DNA of 40,921 nucleotides from an uncultured Bacteroidia bacterium. Lineage in GTDB: Bacteria > Bacteroidota > Bacteroidia > Bacteroidales > F082. The position numbers were made by a program, and so were the translations under genes. The stretch lies in contig CADAPW010000020.1 in assembly GCA_902789915.1 (NCBI GenBank), positions 1-40,921 of the forward strand, in the 5' to 3' direction. This document shows positions 12,063 through 19,622 of the stretch, in pieces; position 1 is the stretch's first letter; each line of letters opens with the position of its first letter. The notes beneath the pieces were generated by a model. The model did not search any database, was not told where the DNA came from, and saw nothing but the letters and a program-made list of their open reading frames with translations.

Positions 12063-13133
12063 TAATAGCTATATTGATTTAGAAAGTTAATAACATCTTG
12101 CGGGGCACCCACCTCCAACTCATTCAGATTAAGCCCTTTTGTTGGTTGTAGATACAATTTCCCATTCATATATCTTTTTATGAACGGTATTCCTGCCATG
12201 AAGGCAATCTCTATCTCTGTCGATATAGTTTCTTCCAAATCCTCTTCTGAAACCACAAATTTGTCTTCATCTTCTTTCAAAACATCGATAATATCACTTA
12301 GAGAAATAGCAGTTTTGTTTTGAAAGGCGAGGTTAAGAAGGAACAGGATGGCGAATCGACGATTTTTAATTTTTGTTTCAAAAAACATCGTTGCTTCACG
12401 GACAACGGACTGGCCATTTTCTCTGAGACAAAAATTCATTTTTGTTAGATTGTCGTAATTGAGAGGTCTATCCGTTATCTCTGCATTAGGAAACTCTACA
12501 ATTTCATACACTTGCTCCATCCGATGCTCGCTATTGATATAATCCCGATATGCGATATGGGGGTATGGGGAATTTGAAGGGGTAAAACGAACTGGCTTGA
12601 TATATCCACCCTGTGTTAACCAAGCTAATATGCACGACTTTGTTCTAGTGTTTGAGTCTTCCGTGGAACCAGCCGATAGTTCTACCATTGAACCATTATA
12701 TTCAACATATTCTGTTGGAGACGGATAGCCCACGTTTATTTCACTGACATTAAAGATGTCACCAGGGTTATAATTTGAAAGGCTATACATTACGCCAACA
12801 ACTGGACCATAATTCAATACCGCCTTCTTAATGATAGCTTGCATGTCAGCCGTTCCGTATTCGGCTTGAGCGAACCTGATTCCAAAAGAGGTTATTCTAA
12901 CCTTTCTTCCCACTCGTTCAACAAAGCCAAGCGCGTGCATTGCATTTATAGTGTTGCTTACTTCTTTTGACTTTGTCGTGTCGCTGAGAACACCATTTGT
13001 GATGGAGCATCCAGCATCATCAAGCGGATTTTCTTTGAATCGACAGTACTTGCCAACAAGATCGTCTTCACTGGGCGAGTGCATGCAAACACTCTATTCT
13101 TGCTGCTGCAGTACGATTGATAAGAAATGCCAT
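12062..13133 (-). pseudogene. Winged-helix subunit of the modification operon, frameshifted
   Basis: The start is placed at ATG 13133, two bases after the preceding stop. It reads MAFLINRTAAARIECLHALA, then meets TGA. From about 13075 the other frame continues SEDDLVGKYCRF to the end. The span is 1072 nt, exactly one base more than 357 codons, and a C run (GGG on the plus strand, 13073-13075) lies at the switch, so one extra C explains it. Restored, the product is 356 aa. A winged-helix-like part near the N-terminus reads NAMHALGFVERVGRKVRITS then FGIRFAQ; the C-terminal half has no known motif. It could be the DNA-recognition partner of the nuclease. A shorter product from ATG 13084 (340 aa) is also possible, so the gene may still function. 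Confidence 0.6.
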
Positions 13134-13135
13134 AA

Positions 13136-13579
13136 TTACAATATTGTCATGAATCCCACATCAAGTTTTAACGAATCTAATGTCTGATGTATGATCTGTT
13201 CTTCAATGGTGTCTGAATACAAAAGCATACATTTGACATTCAAATTAGGAAAAGAATCTGCAACACTTTCTTTAAGTCGAAACAGGTCAATAGCATTACT
13301 GTCTGTCGCAAACTTTGTTGACTTCTTATATAAGGTAATTGTGTTGGCTTCTTTTGAAACCAAATCTATTCTTCGTGCCCTTAAACCGTACTCCCATTCA
13401 TAGTTTACCCGTATAAATACAGAACGGTCTTTTGATTCTAAAATGCTGGCGAAATACACTAAGGTATCCAACTCTTTCTTACACGGCATGTGATAAAAGA
13501 ATTGTTTTTCCTCGCCGTCTGACGAATCAGCTACAATCGAAGCCAGAGTACTATTTATATTTCCTTTGTAAATAGGCAT
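13136..13579 (-). CDS. Unrecognised 147-aa protein in the modification operon
   Basis: It starts 25 nt inside the end of methyltransferase 2 and ends two bases before the next gene, so it belongs to the operon. There is no signal peptide or membrane segment. The middle reads VFIRVNYEWEYGLRARRIDL followed by ITLYKKSTKF. The strand-Asp-strand-Lys spacing recalls a PD-(D/E)XK core in which the acidic residue before the lysine is lost, so it may be an inactive nuclease-like or accessory protein. The likeness is weak. The family is unknown to me. Confidence 0.55.
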   Translation of the reverse strand: MPIYKGNINSTLASIVADSSDGEEKQFFYHMPCKKELDTLVYFASILESKDRSVFIRVNYEWEYGLRARRIDLVSKEANTITLYKKSTKFATDSNAIDLFRLKESVADSFPNLNVKCMLLYSDTIEEQIIHQTLDSLKLDVGFMTIL

Positions 13580-14397
13580 TGTTGGGAAACAATAGGAGTT
13601 AGTTTGTTTTTTATGAGTTTTATGTACTCTGAGTTAAGCTCAAAACCTATGGATTTGCGTCCCAGTTCCTGAGCCGCTAAAAGAGTTGTTCCCGTTCCAG
13701 CAAATGGGTCTAATATAGTATCACCCCAAAAACTATATAGTTTGATAAGACGTATGGGAAGTTCCTTGGGGAATGGAGCTGGATGACCTTCTGCTTTTGC
13801 CTTTGCTGGTTGCATCTCCCAAATAGAATTGATAGCCCATTTTTGCCACTCTTCAGTTGTGAGTTTTGATTTCTCTTTTATTTCTTTAGAAACAGGAGGG
13901 CGTTTCCCTTCTTTTGAGAAAACCGTAATCCATTCCTAAGGATATGTTGAGAAGATATTGGGCGGATAAGGGTAGCTGCCAAAAGAACTAAATCTTGCTA
14001 TCTTTCTCTTGTCCCAGATGTACAAGCCAAATTGATACATACATCCAGTTGAATTCATGAAAGATTCGATATCGCCCAACACCAATCTTGTTTCACGTCG
14101 GCCAAATCTTGCTGCCTTTCCAGTGAGAAGGAATGGCATGATGTTGATGCATATTTTCCCATCAGGAACAAGTACACGAATGCATTCTTTCCAAACCTTA
14201 TTCAGTTCACTAAGATAGTAGTCGTATGAACTGCTGCCTTTACCTATTTGACCGTCAACATCGTAATCTTTTAATGTCCAATAAGGAGGACTGGTTATTA
14301 TCAGATGAACACTCTCGTCTGGGACAGCGCTCATGTCACTAGAATCATGATTGAACACTGTGGCTTCACCTAAAACTAATTTGCTTATTTTGTCCAT
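13555..14397 (-). pseudogene. DNA methyltransferase 2 (beta-type), interrupted by an amber codon
   Basis: The frame is open from ATG 14397 for 153 codons, hits TAG at 13938-13936, and continues in the same frame for another 126 codons, 280 in all. Motif IV, TSPPYW, is at residues 35-40. Motif I, DPFAGTGTTLLAAQELG, is at about 230-246 and is followed by IGFELNSEYIKL. This order (IV before I) is that of beta-class N4-cytosine or N6-adenine methyltransferases using S-adenosylmethionine. The stop falls in YP*EWI, where a Tyr codon is likely, so a single base change explains it. Read through, the enzyme is complete; stopped, it lacks the SAM-binding part. It overlaps methyltransferase 1 by 13 bp and the next gene by 25 bp. 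Confidence 0.85.
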
Positions 14398-15419
14398 ATT
14401 ACAATTTGCTCCTTTCTTTCGGTTTTATTGATGGCATCAAAAACTTTTGAACTTGTACCAGAATATGACCGTTCCACAATGGAATAGCGTTTGAATGGAC
14501 TTATGGCTTGAAAATATTCGGCGCCATTAATCACCTTTCCATGTATTTTCTTATCGCCTACTACGAATATTACCTGTCCTCCAGGTTTGAGAACTTTGTG
14601 AAGCTTGTCCAGGACTTTCTTCATGTCCTCTTTGTAGTTCTCAAAGTTCTGTATAAGACGTGATCTAATCTGAATCCTTTCGTAGCCTAAGATATCGTAA
14701 ATAATTCTTGCGTAATAGGCTGTATAGTCAAGACAATCGAAATATGGTGGGCTTGAAAATATGAAGTCTACAGAATTAGGTTTGATAATCTTGTCGAGAT
14801 TTCTACTGTCTTCATAATAAACCGTACTGTCATTTGCTATCGGAAGGAAATGCTTTTTTACCTTCAGCTGAAGCTTTTCATAAAAAGGGATGTATCTCTT
14901 AGGCTCAATGTTTTTTCCAACCGTACTCGAGGTCCATTTGTAGTCATTGCACCCTCTTGCCGTTAAAGCAATTGTGCCAAGAAAGCACGCTTTCGCATAA
15001 TCAGACATCTCATCGTAGAAAACAGACATCCTCATGATTTCATCGAGAGACTTCTCATGGAAAAGACTTGTTGGATAGTCTGCTGCTGTTGGCACCTCAG
15101 AAAGAGCATTTGCTTTACTAATTAAGCTATCGACTTCGTCTTTCACTTCTTGGAAAGACAAGGGAATGTGTATCTTCCCATTTGATAAAGTAACAGCGAT
15201 AGGGTTAGCGTCAACACCAATTGTGTGTAAGCCATATTTCAAGCCTTCATACACAATTGTCCCTGAGCCATAGAAGGGATCAAGAACAATACTGCCTTTA
15301 GGCATTTGAGACAAAATCTGCTCTGCATCTAATGCAGCAATTTTCCCACGATATGGATATATCCCATGTATAGAACGTGGATTATTGACTGACTTTAGTT
15401 CTTTGATTATAAAATCCAT
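14385..15419 (-). CDS. DNA methyltransferase 1 of the modification operon
   Basis: An intact 344-residue enzyme. Motif I is DPFYGSGT at residues 47-54, followed by VYEGLKYGLHTIGVDANPIA (SAM binding). The catalytic motif IV SSPPYFD is at about 222-228. The C-terminal part has LHKVLKPGGQVIFVVGDKK, the usual late strand of the methyltransferase fold. It should methylate adenine N6 or cytosine N4 in a specific sequence. It is the first gene of the operon, behind a structured leader. Two different methyltransferases side by side are typical of systems that recognise asymmetric sites and protect each strand separately. The target is not readable from the sequence. Confidence 0.85.
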   Translation of the reverse strand: MDFIIKELKSVNNPRSIHGIYPYRGKIAALDAEQILSQMPKGSIVLDPFYGSGTIVYEGLKYGLHTIGVDANPIAVTLSNGKIHIPLSFQEVKDEVDSLISKANALSEVPTAADYPTSLFHEKSLDEIMRMSVFYDEMSDYAKACFLGTIALTARGCNDYKWTSSTVGKNIEPKRYIPFYEKLQLKVKKHFLPIANDSTVYYEDSRNLDKIIKPNSVDFIFSSPPYFDCLDYTAYYARIIYDILGYERIQIRSRLIQNFENYKEDMKKVLDKLHKVLKPGGQVIFVVGDKKIHGKVINGAEYFQAISPFKRYSIVERSYSGTSSKVFDAINKTERKEQIVIWTK

Positions 15420-15475
15420 CTACGCATATAGCTTTATAAGCGAATGGACTTCTATTCGAATGACAATGGGTTCGC

Positions 15476-15535
15476 AAAAAAGGACCTCAGGACACAATAA
15501 AAGCGTGAACCGCCCTTATCGATGTCCTAAGGTCC
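15476..15535 (-). terminator. Leader terminator upstream of methyltransferase 1
   Basis: On the minus strand GGACCTTAGGACA (15535-15523) pairs with TGTCCTGAGGTCC (15494-15482), 13 positions with one mismatch, followed directly by TTTTTT (15481-15476). It is a clear intrinsic terminator placed 57 nt before the methyltransferase start and in the same orientation. Confidence 0.85.
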
Positions 15536-15664
15536 TCGGATGACCCATTTCTAATCATAAGTCCAGCCCACGCTATTGCGTAGGCGTTGGTACCTATTCG
15601 AATTAGAAATGTCGTTTGAATTTCCGAGGTTCTAGGACATCATCGAATATAGCACAAACGCTAT
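15521..15664 (-). promoter_or_regulatory. Riboswitch-like antiterminator leader of the modification operon
   Basis: Reading the minus strand 5' to 3', there is a small hairpin ATAGC/GCTAT (15664-15649), then element A, GATGTCCTAGAACCTCGG (15641-15624). A nested pair of helices follows: CATTTCTAAT with ATTAGAAATG (15611-15602 with 15555-15546), enclosing GCCTACGC/GCGTGGGC (15585-15566). Element B, CCGAGGACCTTAGGACATC, is at 15539-15521. A and B pair over nine plus six bases. B is also the 5' arm of the terminator at 15476-15535, so the two folds exclude each other. Element A contains ATGATGTCCTAG, a three-codon reading frame that might let ribosomes influence the choice. The ligand or signal is unknown. 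Confidence 0.65.
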
Positions 15665-15742
15665 GTTATTATTTAGTTATTTATCGTTGTTTTATCTCTA
15701 CTTCGTTATCTATTTGGTTAGTATTTGGGGTTGTATTTGGCT

Positions 15743-15776
15743 GCAAAGATAGTAAAAATCTTCACTTCATCCAATC
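15743..15776 (-). promoter_or_regulatory. Promoter of the modification operon
   Basis: On the minus strand TATCTTTGC (15751-15743) is an excellent -7 box, and TTGG lies 19 nt upstream (near 15775-15771), the expected -33 spacing. Transcription would start near 15737, leaving a leader of about 310 nt before methyltransferase 1. A 31-codon frame (15857-15762, minus) overlaps it upstream and has no known relative. Confidence 0.75.
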
Positions 15777-15874
15777 GTTATTTCCAGGTTTTAAATCGTA
15801 GCGTCTGCGCAGTTGGTTGAGAAAGTCGTTAATAGTTCTTGTGGTAATGGTTTCCATGGTGATATTGACACAAA

Positions 15875-16102
15875 GTGATTTTATTGGCCTTTATACCCAA
15901 AAATCAAAACCGAAACAAAGAAAATCGGCGACAAATCATCGATTTTATCGCCGATAACGGGATTTCAGATGCAAAATCCATTTCGAAAGCCATCGGACTC
16001 AAGTCCTCAAGGACCCGCGACTATCTCAAACAACTCGTGGATGAAGGCATCCTTGAGGTGGAGGGGGAGTATAAAAGCAGGAAGTATAGGATTAAGAAGT
16101 GA
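15875..16102 (+). pseudogene. C-terminal winged-helix remnant
   Basis: The frame encodes NKENRRQIIDFIADNGISDA, then ISKAIGLKSSRTRDYLKQLV, ending EGEYKSRKYRIKK. This is a winged-helix domain of the kind that ends AlbA/Schlafen-like ATP-binding proteins in Bacteroidota. It starts only at a GTG with no upstream domain, so it is probably the 3' end of a lost larger gene. Its last 86 bp (16008-16093) recur at 17674-17759. A further stretch with coding-like codons (EWLAWVERFDNFRMDYIDF, about 16101-16160) follows in another frame and is unassigned. Confidence 0.55.
16008..16093 (+). repeat. 86-bp direct repeat, left copy
   Basis: It matches 17674-17759 at 78 of 86 positions without gaps, by eye. 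Both copies encode the end of a winged-helix domain (TRDYLKQLVDEGI...RKYRI), and most differences are silent or conservative. The pair brackets the DUF4143 ATPase gene. Confidence 0.85.
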
Positions 16103-16281
16103 ATGGTTGGCATGGGTAGAACGATTCGACAACTTCCGTATGGACTACATCGACTTCTGCAACCTCATCGGCGGGGAACGGTATAGCGACAGGCTGACAT
16201 CTTCAACGCCACATTGGGCAAATAAAATGGGCTTGCAAAACTTGAATCGGGTTAAGGTGCGACCTCTTTGGGCGAACGGTA

Positions 16282-16350
16282 TTTGGCCAAATGGGTGAAT
16301 GATTTTTGGCCAAACAGGTGAATGAATTTTAGCCAAACGGGTGAACGCAA
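16282..16350 (+). repeat. 23-bp tandem repeat upstream of the ATPase gene
   Basis: Three successive units start at 16283, 16306 and 16329. Each carries a TTGGCCAAA-like block followed by GGTGAATGA; the third is slightly diverged (TTAGCCAAACGGGTGAACG). A weaker fourth unit (TTTGGGCGAACGG) precedes them at about 16267. The array abuts the probable start of the ATPase gene and could be a regulator site. Confidence 0.6.
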
Positions 16351-17646
16351 AAAGAAAATCCATATCTTTGCAACGCAATTCAAACAAAAAAGCTGACAGG
16401 CTGTTAGAGCGTAAGTTGGCAGGCAAAGGAGCTGTGCTAATTGAGGGTGCCAAATGGTGCGGAAAGACCACTACGGCGGAGCAGATTGCCAAGAGTGTGA
16501 AGTATATGACGGAAACTGGTATGGTTGACCAGAACATCAAAATGGCATCGCTGAACCCGAAGCTGCTGTTGAAAGGTGAGTCTCCCCGGCTTATCGACGA
16601 ATGGCAAATTGCCCCTCAGCTGTGGAACAGCATTCGTTTTGAATCAGACCACGGCCCACTGGGTCAGTTTATTCTGACTGGCTCAGCCGTCCCAGCCGAC
16701 ATGAGTAAAGTGGTTCACTCGGGAACAGGACGCATTGGGTGGCTCAGAATGAGGCCAATGAGCTTGTGGGAGTCGCAAGAATCGACTGGCGAGGTGTCGT
16801 TGGCTGAATTGTTCGAATCACCCGAACAGATTGGTGCTGGGTGCTGTCAACGACATGTCCATTGAGCAGCTTGCATTCTTGACCTGCCGTGGAGGATGGC
16901 CATTGGCAGTGGATATGGAAAACGAGATAGCTTTAGACCAGGCGTTTGACTACGTGGAGGCGGTTGAGAAACGTGATATCTCGAAGGTGGACGGTGTGGA
17001 TCGCGACCCCGTTAGGGTACACCGCCTGTTGCGCTCACTGGCGCGAAACCAAGGCAGCCAAGCATCGTGCGGCACCATCAGGGCAGACTTGATTGCGAAT
17101 GAGTCGGACGCTTTGTCGGAAGACACCATCGCATCGTACATCAAGGCATTGAAAGAGATTTTTGTGGTTGAGGACAGCGAGGCATGGAATCCGAATTTGA
17201 GGAGCAAGACGGCGATACGGACGAGCGACACGCGGTATTATACCGACCCCTCGATTGCCACGGCTGCATTGGGCATAGGCCCGCGTGATTTGGTGTATGA
17301 TTTGAACACCTTTGGTTTGATGTTTGAGACGTTGGCCGTGCGAGACCTTCGAGCCTATGCCGAGGCTCTTAACGGCAAGGTGTATCACTTCAGGGACAAG
17401 AATGGGCTGGAATGTGACGCTGTTGTGCATTTGAGGGATGGCCGTTACGGCCTGGTTGAGATAAAGCTGGGTGGCGACGACCTCATCAATGAAGGTGCAG
17501 CTTCATTGATAAATCTTGCGGGTAAGATTGACACGGAGAAGATGAAAGAGCCGTCGTTCATGATGGTGCTGGTGGGCGTGGGAATGTATGCCTACCGCCG
17601 TGAAGACGGAGTGTTTGTTGTGCCTATCGGGTGTTTGAAAGATTAG
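16341..17646 (+). pseudogene. AAA_14/DUF4143 family ATPase, frameshifted
   Basis: The N-terminal frame carries Walker A (EGAKWCGKTTTA) and Walker B (RLIDEWQ), then FILTGSAVPAD and the LRMRPMSLWES arginine-finger region typical of AAA_14. After FESPEQIGAG the homology passes to the next frame, which continues AVNDMSIEQLAFLTCRGGWP and the DUF4143 part with FETLAVRDLRAYAEAL and YGLVEIKLGG. The span is 1306 nt, one more than 435 codons, so a one-base insertion near 16840-16846 explains the break. Restored length is 434 aa. The start is unclear: GTG 16341 lies before a TATCTTTG box (16363-16370) that looks like a promoter. Such ATPases are common mobile accessory genes of unclear role. Confidence 0.8.
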
Positions 17647-17673
17647 TTACCTTGTTGTAGAGGTTTCCCAGAG

Positions 17674-17777
17674 CAAGGACCCGCGACTACCTTAAACAAC
17701 TCGTGGACGAAGGCATCATTGAAGGGGAGGGGGAATATAAAAACAGGAAGTATAGGATTGAACAAGTCGTGTTTTAA
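17674..17777 (+). pseudogene. Second winged-helix 3' remnant (right copy of the 86-bp repeat)
   Basis: It encodes RTRDYLKQLVDEGIIEGEGE then YKNRKYRIEQVVF and TAA at 17775-17777. It repeats 16008-16093 but without the upstream half of the domain, so it cannot be a functional gene alone. It shows that the ATPase gene was inserted beside, or recombined between, two related gene ends. Confidence 0.65.
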
Positions 17778-17783
17778 GATAAT

Positions 17784-17848
17784 GCGGCGAAAAATTTTCA
17801 TTTACGCCGCAAATTTGCGGTGAAAATTGTATTTTTGCACCGCAAATT
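17784..17848 (+). promoter_or_regulatory. Operator-like palindromes and promoter of the Fic gene
   Basis: AATTTGCGGTG at 17812-17822 and CACCGCAAATT at 17838-17848 are perfect reverse complements flanking a TATTTTTG -7 box (17830-17837). Two further half sites, GCGGCG at 17784 and CGCCGCAAATT at 17805, lie upstream; the latter forms a 14-bp palindrome with the next. A repressor bound here would cover the promoter, so autoregulation by Fic or another factor is plausible. Confidence 0.65.
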
Positions 17849-17858
17849 CTTTTTGGAC

Positions 17859-18944
17859 ATGGAAACTTACATTTGGCAACATCCAGAATGGCCGCATTTT
17901 ATCTGGGATGCCGAACAACTGGCAAAACCTCTGGCGGAGGTTAGGATTAAACAGGGGATATTGATTGGCCGTATCACCACCTTGGGTTTCGAAACCGAGT
18001 TGAATACAGCCCTTGATGTGATGACCGATGATTTGATGAAGTCTTCGAAAATTGAAGGCATCCTGCTCGATGGAAAATCGGTGCGTTCGTCGGTGGCGCG
18101 ACAATTGGGCTTGGAACGTGAAGGCCTGCCACCTGGCGACCGTTATGTGGAAGGCATCGTGAATGTGATGGTGGATGCAGTGAAAAACTGCAACAAACCA
18201 TTGAGCTCGGAACGTTTGTTCGGATGGCATGCTGCTTTGTTTCCACATGGTGCAAGGTTTAAGGTTGGCGCGTGGCGCGAAGGTCAGGAGACGATGCAGG
18301 TGGTGTCGGGAGCTTTGGGGCGCGAGAAAGTGCATTTTGAGGCTCCGCCCTCATCGGAAGTACCAAAACTAATGGAAGATTTCATTAGATGGGCCAACGA
18401 TGCCGAATCCATAGACCCCATTATCAAGGCTGCCATTGTGCCGCTGTGGTTTGTCACTATCCATCCATTCACCGATGGCAACGGCAGAATTTCACGTACC
18501 TTAACTGATATGTTCTTGACTCGCTCCGACGGCATGATACACCGTTTCTATAGCTTGTCGGCTACATTCTGCAACCGCCGTTCAGAGTATTACGACATCT
18601 TGGAGAGGACCCAGCATGGCGGCATGAATATAACACCATGGATTGTATGGTTCTTGTCCAGTATGGAAGAAGCATTGCATCATACGGAACAAGTCATTGA
18701 AAAGGTCATTTCAAAAGCTGAGTATTGGGAAAACCATAGGGAGATACCAATCAATGAACGACAACGTAAAGTCATCAATAGGCTGTTAGACGGCTTTGAA
18801 GGTAAGTTGACTAGTTCCAAATGGGCAAAACTGGTCAAATGCTCTTCTGATACCGCTTTGCGCGACATAGAAGACCTTATGCAGAAAGACTTGATTGTCA
18901 GAGAAGGTACAGGCCGTGGTACGTATTATGAACTAAAACGATAG
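17859..18944 (+). CDS. Fic family AMP-transferase with DUF4172 N-terminus
   Basis: The protein has 361 residues from ATG 17859; an earlier GTG at 17820 lies in the promoter palindrome and is rejected. The N-terminus ETYIWQHPEWPHFIWD is the DUF4172 signature. The inhibitory helix motif SSKIEG is at 62-67, of the (S/T)xxxE(G/N) kind placed before the Fic core. The catalytic loop HPFTDGNGR is complete at 202-210. The C-terminal 80 residues look like a winged helix (NRLLDGFEGKLTSSKWAKLV), which could bind DNA. Fic enzymes transfer AMP from ATP onto protein hydroxyls; with its own inhibitory helix it should be self-restrained. The target is unknown. Own promoter, monocistronic. Confidence 0.9.
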   Translation: METYIWQHPEWPHFIWDAEQLAKPLAEVRIKQGILIGRITTLGFETELNTALDVMTDDLMKSSKIEGILLDGKSVRSSVARQLGLEREGLPPGDRYVEGIVNVMVDAVKNCNKPLSSERLFGWHAALFPHGARFKVGAWREGQETMQVVSGALGREKVHFEAPPSSEVPKLMEDFIRWANDAESIDPIIKAAIVPLWFVTIHPFTDGNGRISRTLTDMFLTRSDGMIHRFYSLSATFCNRRSEYYDILERTQHGGMNITPWIVWFLSSMEEALHHTEQVIEKVISKAEYWENHREIPINERQRKVINRLLDGFEGKLTSSKWAKLVKCSSDTALRDIEDLMQKDLIVREGTGRGTYYELKR

Positions 18945-18989
18945 AAAAGCCTTCCCATTTCCAAAGTTGGCAATATTTTGTGAAAAATT

Positions 18990-19017
18990 CGGGCGAAACC
19001 CATTAGGGTTCCGCCCG
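18990..19017. terminator. Bidirectional terminator between Fic and lemA
   Basis: CGGGCGAAACCC and GGGTTCCGCCCG pair at 11 of 12 positions around an ATTA loop. The flanks are AAAAATT on the left and ATTCTGTTTTT on the right, so it can terminate both converging transcripts. Confidence 0.8.
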
Positions 19018-19041
19018 ATTCTGTTTTTAATGTAAGACCCG

Positions 19042-19620
19042 TTAAAACGTCTCCGGCACCTTGTCAGCCCCTTCGTCAGCCTCGAAATAAGGCCGCTTCT
19101 CGAAGCCGAACATGTTGGCGATGATGCTGCTCGGGAACTTGCGGATGCTTTGGTTGTAGACCTTGGCAGCCTCGTTGAAGCGGTTGCGCTCGGTGAGGAT
19201 GCGGTTCTCACACCCCGTCAGCTGCGCCTGCAGGGTGAGGTAGTTGTCGCTGGCCTTCAGGTCGGGGTAGTTTTCCACCGAGACGATAAGGCGGTTCATG
19301 GCGTTGCCCAATTCCTCTTGCGCCGTTACGTAGTTGGCGAACTCCTTCTCATCGAAATTCTCCGTGTTGACGGTGACCTGGGTAGCCTTGGCACGGGCTT
19401 CCGTCACGGCGAGGATGGTGCCTTGCTCGTATTCGGCGTAGTTTTTCACTACGGCGACAAGGTTCGGCACGAGGTCGGCACGGCGCTGGTAGACATTCTC
19501 CACCTGCCCCCAAGCCTTGGCCATATTTTCCTGCTTTTGCACGAAGCCATTATAAGTGCCAACACCCCAAATGAGGATGACAGCCACAACGATGGCGATG
19601 ATGATGCCTGTTTTTTTCAT
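19042..19620 (-). CDS. lemA: LemA family membrane-anchored protein
   Basis: The protein has 192 residues from ATG 19620, two bases after the pyrI stop, so it is read from the pyr transcript. One N-terminal membrane helix (IIIAIVVAVILIWGVGTYNG) is followed by the LemA coiled helical domain: NMAKAWGQVENVYQRRADLV, PNLVAVVKNYAEYEQG, and the C-terminal VYNQSIRKFPSSIIANMFGF with FEKRPYFEA. LemA proteins sit in the membrane with the helical domain outside or periplasmic; their function is not settled. Linkage to pyrI is positional only. Confidence 0.92.
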   Translation of the reverse strand: MKKTGIIIAIVVAVILIWGVGTYNGFVQKQENMAKAWGQVENVYQRRADLVPNLVAVVKNYAEYEQGTILAVTEARAKATQVTVNTENFDEKEFANYVTAQEELGNAMNRLIVSVENYPDLKASDNYLTLQAQLTGCENRILTERNRFNEAAKVYNQSIRKFPSSIIANMFGFEKRPYFEADEGADKVPETF

Positions 19621-19622
19621 GA

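Noticed and set aside
15569..15612. Integron attC-like site in the palindromic leader
   Set aside because: The paired R'/R'' core sequences (GTTRRRY and RYYYAAC) are not both present in the right places, and no integrase is nearby.
15420..15664. The structured leader as a retron msr-msd or a toxin-inhibiting RNA
   Set aside because: No reverse transcriptase or ToxN-like gene is adjacent; the arrangement with a downstream terminator and start codon fits an attenuator better.
15762..15857. 31-codon minus-strand frame beginning METITTRTINDF
   Set aside because: It is too short to assign and its end overlaps the -33 region of the modification-operon promoter; kept only as a remark in the promoter entry.
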